A DNA stretch of 32,938 nt from assembly GCA_038117265.1 (NCBI GenBank), contig JAYOFO010000025.1, forward strand, positions 1 to 32,938. Reading direction: 5' to 3'. Position numbers and translations under genes: made by a program. The notes below the pieces were generated by a model. It searched no databases. It was not told the DNA's origin and worked only from the letters and a program-made list of their open reading frames with translations. This document shows positions 21,715 through 29,789 of this stretch, piece by piece. How positions within the stretch are numbered: position 1 is the stretch's first letter; the number at the start of each line of letters is the position of its first letter. Source of the stretch: JAYPUG01 sp038117265. GTDB taxonomy: Bacteria; Pseudomonadota; Alphaproteobacteria; UBA6615.

Positions 21715-22707
21715 CTAGGCGGCGGTGTCGATGACGACGGAGCCCGTCGCCGCGCCGGATTCGAGGAACTCTTGGGCAGCCGCGGTCTCGGCCAGCGGGA
21801 AGGTCCGCGCCACCTGGTGCTGCGTCGGGCCCGCCGCCAGCCATTCGGAGATGTCGGCATGGGCGCGGACAGCCGCCTCGTCGGGGATGATGTACATGAA
21901 CACCCAGCGCAGCAGCGCGTTCTTCTGCTGGAACGCGTAATAGGACAGCGTCGGCGTCGGATCGGCATCCGACGCGTAGGCGGCGATCACGCCGTTGTTC
22001 TTCAGCACCGCGACGTTCGTCGCCTGGTTGCGCCCGAACGCCACCTCGACGACTCGGTCGACGCCTTCACCTCCGGTCGCCGCCATGATTTCGGCCGCGA
22101 CGTCGGCCTCGCGATAGTTGAGAACCAGGTCGGCGCCGGCGCCGCGCGCGACCGCGGCCTTCGCGTCGGAGCTGACGGTGGCGATGACCTTCGTCGCACC
22201 GCCCCACTTGGCCATCTGGATCGCATAGTTGCCGACCGCGCCGGCCCCGCCGGTCACGAGAACGTTCTTGCCCGTCACCGGCCCGTCGGCGAAGACGGCG
22301 TAATGCGCGGTCACCGACGGGATGCCGAGGCACGCACCGGCGATCAGATCGACCCCGTCGGGCAGGGCAATCGCATGGTCGGCGCGGATCGCGATGTATT
22401 CGGCACAGGTCCCGAACGGGCGCTGCCACTGGCCGCAATAGATCCACACCCGCTCGCCCATCCGGGCCGGATCCACCCCCGCGCCGACCTGGTCGATGAC
22501 GCCGGCGCCGTCGCTGTGGGGGACGATCCGCGGGAAGGCGTGGGGTTGGCCGCCGAAGCCCGTGCGCCGCTTGCTGTCCGAAGGGTTCACGCCCGAGAAG
22601 GCGAGCTTCACCCGGACCTCGCCGGGCCCCGCCTCCGGGGTGTCCATCTCGCCGACCTGGATCACCTCCGATGCCGACCCCTGCCTGTCGTACCACGCCG
22701 CGCGCAT
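21715..22707 (-). CDS. NADPH:quinone reductase-like MDR protein
   Basis: A second zinc-independent MDR oxidoreductase, 330 residues, clearly different from its downstream neighbour. It has the start MRAAWYDRQGSASEVIQVGEM, the substrate-binding stretch LAFSGVNPSDSKRRTG, FPRIVPHSDGAGVIDQVGAGV, and the cofactor motif VLVTGGAGAVGNYAIQMAKWGGATKVIATVSS. The Tyr/Cys zinc residues of alcohol dehydrogenases are absent. GGGAGGAGC before ATG 22707 makes this the well-translated first gene of the operon. Two QOR-type genes in tandem suggest detoxification or turnover of an alpha,beta-unsaturated carbonyl. Confidence 0.9.
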   Translation of the reverse strand: MRAAWYDRQGSASEVIQVGEMDTPEAGPGEVRVKLAFSGVNPSDSKRRTGFGGQPHAFPRIVPHSDGAGVIDQVGAGVDPARMGERVWIYCGQWQRPFGTCAEYIAIRADHAIALPDGVDLIAGACLGIPSVTAHYAVFADGPVTGKNVLVTGGAGAVGNYAIQMAKWGGATKVIATVSSDAKAAVARGAGADLVLNYREADVAAEIMAATGGEGVDRVVEVAFGRNQATNVAVLKNNGVIAAYASDADPTPTLSYYAFQQKNALLRWVFMYIIPDEAAVRAHADISEWLAAGPTQHQVARTFPLAETAAAQEFLESGAATGSVVIDTAA

Positions 22708-22870
22708 CTGCCCGCTCCTCCCGTTTCGTTCGTTGCCTGGAGTATGCCGCGCCGAAACGGTTGCACCAACGTCCGGATGGAACGATCCGTCGTGCCGGGG
22801 TGCGCACTTGAGAAAGGACCAGGCGGCCCGTCATACTTTCAACGACACCTCACAAGATCCGGACCGCGCG

Positions 22871-23380
22871 ATGAACCATCTCGAAGCCCTGACCGAGGAA
22901 TGGTTGTCCTACAATGGATACTTCACGCGCTCTGGCGTTCGGGTTGGCCGCCGATCCATGGGCGGATGGGACGGAGAACTCGATGTGGTCGCCGTCCACC
23001 CTGCCAGCAAGCACTTCGTACACGTGGAATGCTCGATGGATGCCCTGACTTGGGGAGCGCGGGAAGAACGTTTCGCCAAAAAACTTGAAATGGGGCGAAC
23101 CCACGCCCGCGAGGTCTTCCAAGGATTGAAGGTGCCAAGGAAGCTCGACCAGGTCGTCCTGCTCAGCTACGCAAGCGCGCCGAATCGGCACCGGTCGGTA
23201 GGGGGCGGACGGCTCGTGACAAGTCAGGAACTCGTCGCGGAAATCATGAACGGTATCCCGGCAAACCAGGCGAGAGCCGCAATCCCTGAGAGCCTTCCTC
23301 TCATTCGGACGCTTCAGCTCTCTCTAATGGCAGGGTCGCGTCCTTTGGCCCCTATGGCGTTTCTGATTCCTGCTGGCTAA
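22871..23380 (+). CDS. Hypothetical protein with a possible PD-(D/E)xK nuclease-like core
   Basis: A 169-residue protein with fewer GC-rich codons than its neighbours, which hints at transfer. The N-terminal part reads like a restriction-endonuclease fold: a helix EALTEEWLSYNGYFTRSG, then GGWDGELDVVAVHP with Asp38, then FVHVECSMDA with Glu53. In the classical motif the residue two after Glu is Lys; here it is Ser55, so activity is doubtful unless a nearby Lys (70/71) substitutes. The rest (KVPRKLDQVVLLSYAS, then a hydrophobic end) is unfamiliar. ATG 22871 lacks a good ribosome site. No methylase or other defence gene adjoins it. Fold assignment is tentative. Confidence 0.6.
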   Translation: MNHLEALTEEWLSYNGYFTRSGVRVGRRSMGGWDGELDVVAVHPASKHFVHVECSMDALTWGAREERFAKKLEMGRTHAREVFQGLKVPRKLDQVVLLSYASAPNRHRSVGGGRLVTSQELVAEIMNGIPANQARAAIPESLPLIRTLQLSLMAGSRPLAPMAFLIPAG

Positions 23381-24261
23381 CCCCGCGTCGCCGCGTAGGC
23401 CGCGCGAAGGCCCGCTTCCAGTTCGGTGAACGCGAAGTCGGGGAACAGGCGGTGGACCTCAGCCGGGTCAAACGGGCGGTAGCCATTGTGGGGCATCGGG
23501 CCCGAACGCGGCAGGCGCTCGATCTCGATGTCCTTGTCCCCGAACCCGATTGTGGTCTCCGCCAGTTCCAGGAACGAGGCAACCCACCCGGTCGTCGCGT
23601 TGAGCGCGCCCCGCGTGCGCCGCTCGACCATGCGCACGGCCAGCTCGGCGACATCGTCGACGCACACATGGTCGCGCCGCTCCTCGCCGTTGCCGAACAG
23701 CGCGATCTTCTCGCCCGCCTGCACCAGCCGGCGGAACCGGTTCGGGCCGTAGCCGTTGTGGGGGTCGCCCGCGCCATAGATCAGGGTGGGGCGCAGCGCC
23801 GCAAACGGCACGTCGCCGAGGCTCGCCGAGAACATCAGCTCGCGCGCCACGTGCATCTGGCCGTGCAGATTGTCGGGGGCGGTCACGGAGCCTTCGGTCA
23901 GCGGATCGGGCGAGTCCGAATAGACCGCGTCGGAGCTGATGTAGAGAACATGCGCCGGCCCCGAGGCGACGAGCGCGTCCAGCGCATGGCGCGCCATGCG
24001 GATGTTACTGTCGAACATCGCGTAGTCCTTGCACGGCGCCATCGCCGAGACGAAGACCACGGAATCGCCGGGCCACAGGTGCGCGCCCAGTGCGGCGCCG
24101 GCGCCGTCGGCCAGCAGGTCGACATCGCCGCGCCCGAGCCGGACCACGTCGTAGCCGCGTGCCTCCGCCGTCGCCGCGATGGTCGATTCCACGAAGCCGC
24201 CGGCCCTGATCACCACCACGCGCGAAGGCGCCGCCGGCGCGTCGTTCAGATGTTCTGCCAT
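23377..24261 (-). CDS. NAD-dependent epimerase/dehydratase-fold (extended SDR) protein with altered motifs
   Basis: A 294-residue extended-SDR protein of the sugar-epimerase type: LYISSDAVYSDSPDPLTEG, LRPTLIYGAGDPHNGYGPNRFRRLV and HVCVDDVAELAVRMV are all typical. Two key elements deviate. The usual cofactor motif GxxGxxG appears as RAGGFVE (residues 19-25), with first and last Gly replaced. The catalytic YxxxK appears as HGQMH (133-137), lacking both Tyr and Lys. The gene is otherwise intact, with GGGGGAAT before ATG 24261, so it may bind a sugar nucleotide without redox chemistry or be drifting. It is divergent from the acyl-CoA ligase across a palindromic site, and its end overlaps the upstream convergent hypothetical by four bases. 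Confidence 0.82.
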   Translation of the reverse strand: MAEHLNDAPAAPSRVVVIRAGGFVESTIAATAEARGYDVVRLGRGDVDLLADGAGAALGAHLWPGDSVVFVSAMAPCKDYAMFDSNIRMARHALDALVASGPAHVLYISSDAVYSDSPDPLTEGSVTAPDNLHGQMHVARELMFSASLGDVPFAALRPTLIYGAGDPHNGYGPNRFRRLVQAGEKIALFGNGEERRDHVCVDDVAELAVRMVERRTRGALNATTGWVASFLELAETTIGFGDKDIEIERLPRSGPMPHNGYRPFDPAEVHRLFPDFAFTELEAGLRAAYAATRG

Positions 24262-24361
24262 GACCGATTCCCCCGTGTTCCCGTCCCTGTCCGGGGCGCA
24301 ACCTAGGGGGGTGCCACGCATGCAGGAAGCGGGATGGAACATCGCGCGCGATCGTCGTAAC

Positions 24362-24376
24362 GTTCGCATAACGAAC
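24362..24376. promoter_or_regulatory. Candidate operator palindrome upstream of the acyl-CoA ligase
   Basis: GTTCG and CGAAC flank the five bases CATAA, giving a perfect 5-5-5 dyad in the 132-bp gap between the SDR gene and the ligase gene. It ends 17 bp before the ligase start codon. The layout resembles operators of IclR-type catabolic regulators, but no regulator gene is adjacent, so the assignment is speculative. Confidence 0.45.
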
Positions 24377-24393
24377 AAGCCAGGGGGACAAGC

Positions 24394-26046
24394 GTGAAGA
24401 TCGCCAGCAGTTACGCCGAGGCCTGCGCCGAGTGGCGCTGGGACGTGCCGGAACGTTTCAACATGGGCGTGTCGGTGTGCGACGCGCAGGACCAGAAGGC
24501 CACCGCCCTGATCGTGCCCCAGCCTGACGGCGGGCGGCGCGAGTACAGCTTCGGCGACCTGAAGGCCCTGGCGAGCCGACTCTCGAACCTGCTGGTCGCA
24601 AACGGGCTGCAGCGTGGCGACCGGGTCGCGGTGCTGCTGCCGCAGATGCCCGAGACCCTGGTCGCCCACATCGCGGCCTATCGGGCGGGCTTCGTCGCCA
24701 TGCCGCTGGCCCAGCTGTTCGGGCCCGACGCGCTGGAATACCGGCTGTCCGACAGCGGCGCGCGCGCCATCGTCACCGACCGGGCGAGCTGCGCCAAGAT
24801 CGCCCAAATTCGCGATTCCCTGCCCGACCTGCAGCTCGTCCTGTCGGTCGACGGGCCGGCCGACGACGGCGCGGGCGGCGCCCTCGACTTCCACGCCGAA
24901 TTGGAGCGCGCCAAGGACAGCTTCGCGGCCGTCGACACCGGCAACGGCGACCCGGCGCTGCTGATCTACACCTCGGGCACGACGGGCAACCCCAAGGGCG
25001 CGCTGCTGCCGCACCGGACCATGATCGGCCATGTGCCCGGCGTCGACTTCATCTTCGACTTCCTGCCCCAGCCCGGCGACGTGATGTGGACCAACGCCGA
25101 CTGGGCGTGGATCGGCGCGCTGATGGATTCGGCCATGCCGGCGCTCTATCACGGCATCCCGCAGGTGGTGAACCCGCCGGGCCGCTTCGACCCCGAGGCG
25201 GTGTTCGACCTGCTAGCGCGCTATGGCGTGCGCACGGCCTTCATCCCGCCGACCGGGCTCAAGGTGATGCGCCAGGCCGAGAATCCGCGCGCGCGCTACG
25301 ATTACGATCTGCGCTCGATGTTCTCGGGCGGCGAGGCGCTCGGCACCTCGCTGATGGACTGGGGCTGCGAACAGCTGGGCGTCACCATCAACGAGGCCTA
25401 CGGCCAGACCGAGTGCAACGTCATCGTCGGCTGCTGCGCGGCGATCATGTCGCCGCCCGCCGGCTCCATGGGCCGCGCCTCGCCGGGCCACACGCTGCGC
25501 ATCATGGACGAGGAGGGCAACATCCAGGCGCCCGGCAACCTCGGCACCATCTGCGTCAAGGCGCCCGACCCGGTGATGTTCCTCGAATACTGGAACAACC
25601 CGCAGGCGACCGAGGAGAAGTTCATCACCGACGAGCATGGCGACCGCTGGATGAACACCGGCGACAAGGCGACGATGGACGACGAGGGCTGGATCACCTT
25701 CGTCGGCCGCGCCGACGATGTGATCAACTCGGCAGGCTACCGGATCGGCCCGGCCGAGGTCGAGAACTCGCTACTCACCCACCCGGCCGTGCAGATGTCG
25801 GCGGTGATCGGCGTGCCCGACGAGGCGCGCGGCGAACTGGTCAAGGCCTTCGTCATCCTCAAGGAGGGCCAGGGCGCGTCCGACGGGCTGGCCAAGGAGA
25901 TCCAGAACCACGTCAAGACGCGGCTGGCGGCGCACGAGTATCCGCGCGCCATCGAGTTCGTCACCGACCTGCCGATGACGACTACCGGCAAGATTCAGCG
26001 CAAGGTCTTGCGCGAACAGGAGGCCGCCAAGGCGGCCGGCGACTGA
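24394..26046 (+). CDS. Acyl-CoA synthetase (AMP-forming, medium-chain/aryl type)
   Basis: An AMP-binding acid:CoA ligase of 550 residues, activating a carboxylic acid to its CoA ester. The signature YTSGTTGNPKGA is near residues 192-203, the adenine motif NEAYGQTECN near 333, the ribose Asp in WMNTGDKA, the hinge FVGRADDVINSAGYRIGPAEVE, and the C-terminal catalytic Lys in TTTGKIQRKVLR. The order and the WAWIGALMD segment fit the medium-chain/benzoate-like synthetases (MACS type). GTG 24394 follows CAGGGGGAC. It leads an operon with a MaoC hydratase (25 bp on) and a DHDPS-family lyase, which points to a CoA-bound breakdown route for an aromatic or branched acid. Confidence 0.94.
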   Translation: MKIASSYAEACAEWRWDVPERFNMGVSVCDAQDQKATALIVPQPDGGRREYSFGDLKALASRLSNLLVANGLQRGDRVAVLLPQMPETLVAHIAAYRAGFVAMPLAQLFGPDALEYRLSDSGARAIVTDRASCAKIAQIRDSLPDLQLVLSVDGPADDGAGGALDFHAELERAKDSFAAVDTGNGDPALLIYTSGTTGNPKGALLPHRTMIGHVPGVDFIFDFLPQPGDVMWTNADWAWIGALMDSAMPALYHGIPQVVNPPGRFDPEAVFDLLARYGVRTAFIPPTGLKVMRQAENPRARYDYDLRSMFSGGEALGTSLMDWGCEQLGVTINEAYGQTECNVIVGCCAAIMSPPAGSMGRASPGHTLRIMDEEGNIQAPGNLGTICVKAPDPVMFLEYWNNPQATEEKFITDEHGDRWMNTGDKATMDDEGWITFVGRADDVINSAGYRIGPAEVENSLLTHPAVQMSAVIGVPDEARGELVKAFVILKEGQGASDGLAKEIQNHVKTRLAAHEYPRAIEFVTDLPMTTTGKIQRKVLREQEAAKAAGD

Positions 26047-26071
26047 CGGTCCGGCACGCGGGAACACGACC

Positions 26072-26572
26072 ATGACCAGGTTCGCCCATCCCGACGCGTT
26101 CCTCGATCTCGTGGGCGAGGAACTCGGCGTCAGCGACTGGGTCACCATCGACCAGGCGACGATCGACGCCTTCGCCGATGCGACCGACGACCACCAATGG
26201 GTCCATGTCGATGTCGACCGCGCGGCGAGCGACATGCCGGGCGGCACCACCATCGCCCACGGCTTCCTGGTGCTGTCGCTGCTCGCGCCGCTCTCCTACG
26301 AAATTCTCGAGGTCGACAATGTCGCCCACGAGCTCAACTACGGGCTCAACAAGGTGCGGTTCACCGCCATGGTGCCGGCCGGGTCGCGAATCCGCCTGCG
26401 CCAGACGCTGACCAATGCCGAGAAGCGCGACGATGGCGGCGTCTTCCTCGACCTGCTCGGCACGATGGAGATGGAGGGCAGCGACCGCCCGGCCGCGATC
26501 ATCGAGAATCTGCGGCTAGTCTATCCGGCCCAGACACGAAGCGGGTGCGATCCCGAAGACAGGGGAAGGTGA
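26072..26572 (+). CDS. MaoC-like enoyl-CoA hydratase
   Basis: A single hot-dog hydratase of 166 residues. The catalytic pair is seen in FADATDDHQWVHVD (Asp40 and His45), in the same arrangement as (R)-specific enoyl-CoA hydratases, and TIAHGFLVLSLLAPL provides the GF(L) part of the motif. NYGLNKVRFTAMVPAGSRIR is the usual second half. It should add water to an enoyl-CoA made downstream of the ligase. The C-terminal dozen residues (from TRSGCD) are not family-like, possibly a run-on. Its TGA shares one base with the next ATG (TGATG), so translation is coupled. Confidence 0.9.
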   Translation: MTRFAHPDAFLDLVGEELGVSDWVTIDQATIDAFADATDDHQWVHVDVDRAASDMPGGTTIAHGFLVLSLLAPLSYEILEVDNVAHELNYGLNKVRFTAMVPAGSRIRLRQTLTNAEKRDDGGVFLDLLGTMEMEGSDRPAAIIENLRLVYPAQTRSGCDPEDRGR

Positions 26573-27558
26573 TGAAGTACACGAAGAACGAAGGCAAGGA
26601 CGCGGCACGCGAGATCCTGCGCGGTGTGTGGACCGCGATGCCCTATTGCTGGTCGGCGGACGACACGTTCGACGAACCGGCCAACCGCGCCAACATGGAA
26701 CATATCGTCTCCGGGCTGGAGGTCGACGGCCATTACTGCTCGGGCAACATCGCCGAGTTCTGGTCGATGCCCAACGAAGAGCGCATGCGTGCCCACGAGG
26801 TGATGCTCGATGCGGCCGGCGGACGCATCCCGATGATCGCCGGTTGCCACCACCAGTCGGCGAAGGACGCGGTGACCCTGGCGCGGCACGCCCAGGACAT
26901 CGGCTACGATTTCGTCATCGTCCTGACGCCCTACATGGCGGCGCGCACCGACGATGCCGTCTTCGCCTTCTACGAATACATCGCCGAGCGGGTGGATATC
27001 GGGATCGTCCTGTTCAACATCCCCCACTCCTATCATCCGGTCGGACCGGAGCTGGCGCGGCGGCTCGCCGCGCTGCCCAACATCGTCGCCTTCAAGCAGG
27101 GCGACCACTCCCCGGCCGCAACCCAGGCCCTGGAGCGCGCGGTCGGCGACCGGCTGGTGATCAGCGTCGCCGACGAAGAGCCGTGGCTGCACAACATGAC
27201 CCAGCTCGGCCACCAGTGGCTGCTCAACTACAACCCGCATCTCTACCAGGTGCCGGGTTACCTGCCGATCCGAGACTACACCGCGATGGCCCAGGCCGGC
27301 GACATCGCCGGCGCGACGAAACTGGCCGCGAGCCTGCGGCCCCTGCGCGAACTGCACGCGCGCTGGATCATGGGCTACTGGCGCCAGGGCCGGATGCCGA
27401 TCGCCGAGATGAAGCACTGGCAGGAGTGCATCGGAATGCTCGGCGGGCCGGTGCGCCCGCCTTGCCTGCCGATGGACGAGGCGGCGCAGGCCGCGTTCCG
27501 GGCCGAACTCGACGCCACCGGGCTGACCGCGCACATCCGCGACGTCGCGGCAGAATAG
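26572..27558 (+). CDS. Dihydrodipicolinate synthase/N-acetylneuraminate lyase-family protein
   Basis: A 328-residue (beta/alpha)8 class I aldolase-family protein. Lys175 in NIVAFKQGD is the Schiff-base Lys. The usual catalytic Tyr in YN(I/V)P is replaced by Phe148 in LFNIPHSYHP, and the pyruvate-carboxylate loop GTTGE appears as CSGNIAEFW. The fold match is good but the chemistry must differ from DapA; DHDPS itself would not be expected beside a ligase and a hydratase. Relatives include hydratase-aldolases that remove pyruvate from aromatic side chains and other retro-aldol enzymes. ATG 26572 is set by the overlapping stop; GGGGAAGG lies upstream. Its end lies 18 bp from the convergent Ldh-family gene. 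Confidence 0.87.
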   Translation: MKYTKNEGKDAAREILRGVWTAMPYCWSADDTFDEPANRANMEHIVSGLEVDGHYCSGNIAEFWSMPNEERMRAHEVMLDAAGGRIPMIAGCHHQSAKDAVTLARHAQDIGYDFVIVLTPYMAARTDDAVFAFYEYIAERVDIGIVLFNIPHSYHPVGPELARRLAALPNIVAFKQGDHSPAATQALERAVGDRLVISVADEEPWLHNMTQLGHQWLLNYNPHLYQVPGYLPIRDYTAMAQAGDIAGATKLAASLRPLRELHARWIMGYWRQGRMPIAEMKHWQECIGMLGGPVRPPCLPMDEAAQAAFRAELDATGLTAHIRDVAAE

Positions 27559-27576
27559 ACCAACGGATCGGCGCGG

Positions 27577-28671
27577 TCAGGCCAGCTGCGCGACCCCCAC
27601 CTCGTCGGCCGCCGCGTTCAACCGTTCGAGCAGCGGCGCGGTGATCGGGATGCCGTTGGCCTTGCGGTCCTGGTGGATGCGCCAGCTGTTGGTGCCGGGC
27701 ATGCGAATCTCCGACACGCCGGGCAGCTTTGCCGAGCCGGTCATCTCGCGCGAGATGCGGTCGACGTTCGCCTTGAACACGCCCGCGTCCAGGAAGTGCC
27801 CGACATCGATCGCCATGATGAACTGGCCCGTGTTGGTGACGCTGTGCGGGTCCTCGCCGATGTGGACGACGTCGGAGCCGAAGGCCGCGCCGTTCAGGGT
27901 GCCGGCGAGGAAACCGATGACCATCGACAGGCCGAAACCCTTGGCGCCGCCGATATGGGTCAGGATGCCGTCGTCGGCCTTGGTCGAATCCGTGATCGCA
28001 TGTCCCAGGGCATCGATGACCCAGCCCTCGGGCATAGGCTCGCCATGCATCGCCTTGACCATGATCTTGCCGAGCGAGGAATTCGTCGTCGCCATGTCGA
28101 TGACCACCGGCGGCTCCTCGGCCGCGGGTATCGCGACAGCGATGGGGTTGGTGCCGACCAGGATGTCGCTGCCGCCATAGGGCGCAGCATGGTTGGCGCT
28201 GCCGACACAGGCGATGATGCCGATCTGGTCGCGCTCGAGCGCCATCGAGGCATAGACCGCCGCCGCACCGGCATGGTTGGAGTGCTGCAGGCCGATCCAG
28301 GCGATGCCGTTCGCGGCCGCCATGTCCATTGCCAGGTTCATTGCGTGGCGCGCGACCAGATGACCCATGCCGTTGTCGCCGTCGACCAGCGCCATCGCCG
28401 GGGTCTGCTTCACGGTGCGGATGTTCGGTGTCCTGTTGATCGCCCCGCCATTGATGCGCTTCACGTACATCGGCACGCGGATGCAGCCGTGGCTGTCCTT
28501 GCCCAACAGGTCGCCGTCGGCCATCGCGGTGGCAACCCCGTCGGCGTCGGCATCGGGCAGGCCGACCGCCTTGAAGACATCGGTCATGAACGCCCGCAGG
28601 CGTTCGTAGGGAATGCGAATGGCATTCTCGTCGACCGGAAACTCCGGCGAAATGGCAGGATGGTCGGTCAT
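27577..28671 (-). CDS. Ldh-family (malate/L-lactate/ureidoglycolate type) NAD(P)-dependent oxidoreductase
   Basis: A 364-residue enzyme of the Ldh_2 family, with a non-Rossmann NAD fold, which oxidises 2-hydroxyacids or reduces 2-oxoacids and imines. Typical segments are DGDLLGKDSHGCIRVPMYV (His61, the proposed catalytic His), QHSNHAGAAAVYASMA, SANHAAPYGG, VGTNPIAVAIPA, VIDMATTNSSLGKI and HIGGAKGFGLSMVIGFLAG. The start is ATG 28671 after GGGAGAGAAC; an earlier in-frame start at 28707 is less likely. It converges on the DHDPS-family gene, so an oxoacid released by that lyase is an attractive substrate, though this is inference. Confidence 0.9.
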   Translation of the reverse strand: MTDHPAISPEFPVDENAIRIPYERLRAFMTDVFKAVGLPDADADGVATAMADGDLLGKDSHGCIRVPMYVKRINGGAINRTPNIRTVKQTPAMALVDGDNGMGHLVARHAMNLAMDMAAANGIAWIGLQHSNHAGAAAVYASMALERDQIGIIACVGSANHAAPYGGSDILVGTNPIAVAIPAAEEPPVVIDMATTNSSLGKIMVKAMHGEPMPEGWVIDALGHAITDSTKADDGILTHIGGAKGFGLSMVIGFLAGTLNGAAFGSDVVHIGEDPHSVTNTGQFIMAIDVGHFLDAGVFKANVDRISREMTGSAKLPGVSEIRMPGTNSWRIHQDRKANGIPITAPLLERLNAAADEVGVAQLA

Positions 28672-28711
28672 GTTCTCTCCCTCTCGGCAAACATTGTCGG
28701 TCCGCACACCG

Positions 28712-29618
28712 TCATACTAGCCGGCCCGGGCGAAGCGCGCGCAGCGCCTCGATCGAGTGATCGCGCCGGCACAGCTCGAAGGCCGCCTCGACGAGACGGT
28801 TCCGCAGGGCATCGTCTTCGTACAGGCGGCCGCAGGCCTTTGCAAACGGCGCGGCATCGTCTGCCAGCAGCAAGTGGCGCTCGTGCTCCACGGCGAGCCC
28901 CTCCGCCCCCAGGCGGGTCGAGGCCACGGGTACGCGATTGACGAATGCCTCGAGAAGCTTGATCCGCGTCCCGCCGCCCGCGCGGATGGGCACCACCGCC
29001 AGGCGGGCCCCGCGATAGAAGGGCGCGATGTCCGGCGGGCTCGCCGCCACCGTCACGCCCGGCAACCCCGCCAGCGCCCGCACCGCCGGCGCAGGCGACG
29101 AACCGGCGATCACGAGTTCCGCCGGCCGCTCCGCCTGCACCCGCGGCAGGACGTCCCGGCAGAAGAAGAGGGCGCCTTCGACGTTGGGCAGGTAGCTCAT
29201 GTTCCCGATCATCACGATCGAGGTGCCGGCGTCCGCCGGCCTGCGGCAGCCGGACCACGTTAGGGATCACGTCGATCGGGACCGTCGGATTGCGCGCGGC
29301 CATTCGCGCGGTGTCGACCTCGGAGGCCGCGAACACTAGATCGAGGCGCGGCAGCCAAACTCGCTCCCAGTCGGCATAGGCGCGCGACTGTTCGGCCTCG
29401 ACCGCCGCGCCCAGGCGATCGCCATGCGCGGTGAAGACCGACGCGAACCGCTTGTGCGCCTCGACATCGTCGTCATCGGCATCGAGCAGCATCATGGGTC
29501 TTGGGTCGCGACCCAGAAACCGTCCGACGAGCGGGGCCATATACAGGCGCAGAACGAAGACCGCGTCGAACCCGAAACCGCGAACGGACCGCAGCGCCGG
29601 CGCCGAACCACGAGGCAA
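28712..29618 (-). pseudogene. Glycosyltransferase (GT4-like), frameshifted and missing its N terminus
   Basis: Two frames together give a glycosyltransferase. The upstream frame reads DAVFVLRLYMAPL, LLDADDDDVEAHKRF, LDLVFAASEVD and PIDVIPNVVRLPQ, then loses homology near 29240. The other frame continues at once with DAGTSIVMIGNMSYLPNVEGALFF, PFYRGARLAVVPIRAGGGTRIKLLEAF (nucleotide-sugar site) and PVASTRLGAEGLAVE. Removing a single G in CAGGCC at about 29240-29241 joins them cleanly. The acceptor-binding first ~90 residues typical of these enzymes are absent, and the remnant starts near the tRNA-Thr end. I see a pseudogene; a base-call error could explain the frameshift but not the missing start. 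Confidence 0.72.
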
Positions 29619-29643
29619 AAATCGTCCGGGAAGGGATGGGAGA

Positions 29644-29719
29644 TGGTGCCGCCTGTAGGACTCGAACCTACGACCCCCGCATTACGAATGCGATGCTCTA
29701 CCAACTGAGCTAAGGCGGC
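29644..29719 (-). tRNA. tRNA-Thr (anticodon CGT)
   Basis: A complete 76-base cloverleaf with encoded CCA. The acceptor stem GCCGCCT pairs with AGGCGGC, the D arm reads AGCTCAGTTGGTAGAGC, the anticodon loop TTCGTAA is closed by TCGCA/TGCGG, and the T arm contains GGTTCGAGTCC. The anticodon CGT reads ACG. It stands between a methyltransferase gene and the glycosyltransferase remnant. Confidence 0.96.
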
Positions 29720-29728
29720 GCCGGTCTG

Positions 29729-29754
29729 CGGCGCCTTACCTATGGAAGGCGCCG
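29729..29754 (-). terminator. Hairpin after the methyltransferase gene
   Basis: A 9-bp perfect stem (CGGCGCCTT with AAGGCGCCG) and an eight-base loop lie between the methyltransferase stop at 29790 and the tRNA. No T-run follows on the minus strand, so it is at best a weak or factor-assisted terminator, or an RNA-processing signal. Confidence 0.4.
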
Positions 29755-29789
29755 GGTCCGGTCAAGGGCTTTGCGCGGGCAACGCCAGA

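Noticed and set aside
29643..29708. Peptide ending GLEPTTPALRMRCSTN across the tRNA
   Set aside because: This is the well-known false peptide made by translating the antisense strand of a tRNA gene.
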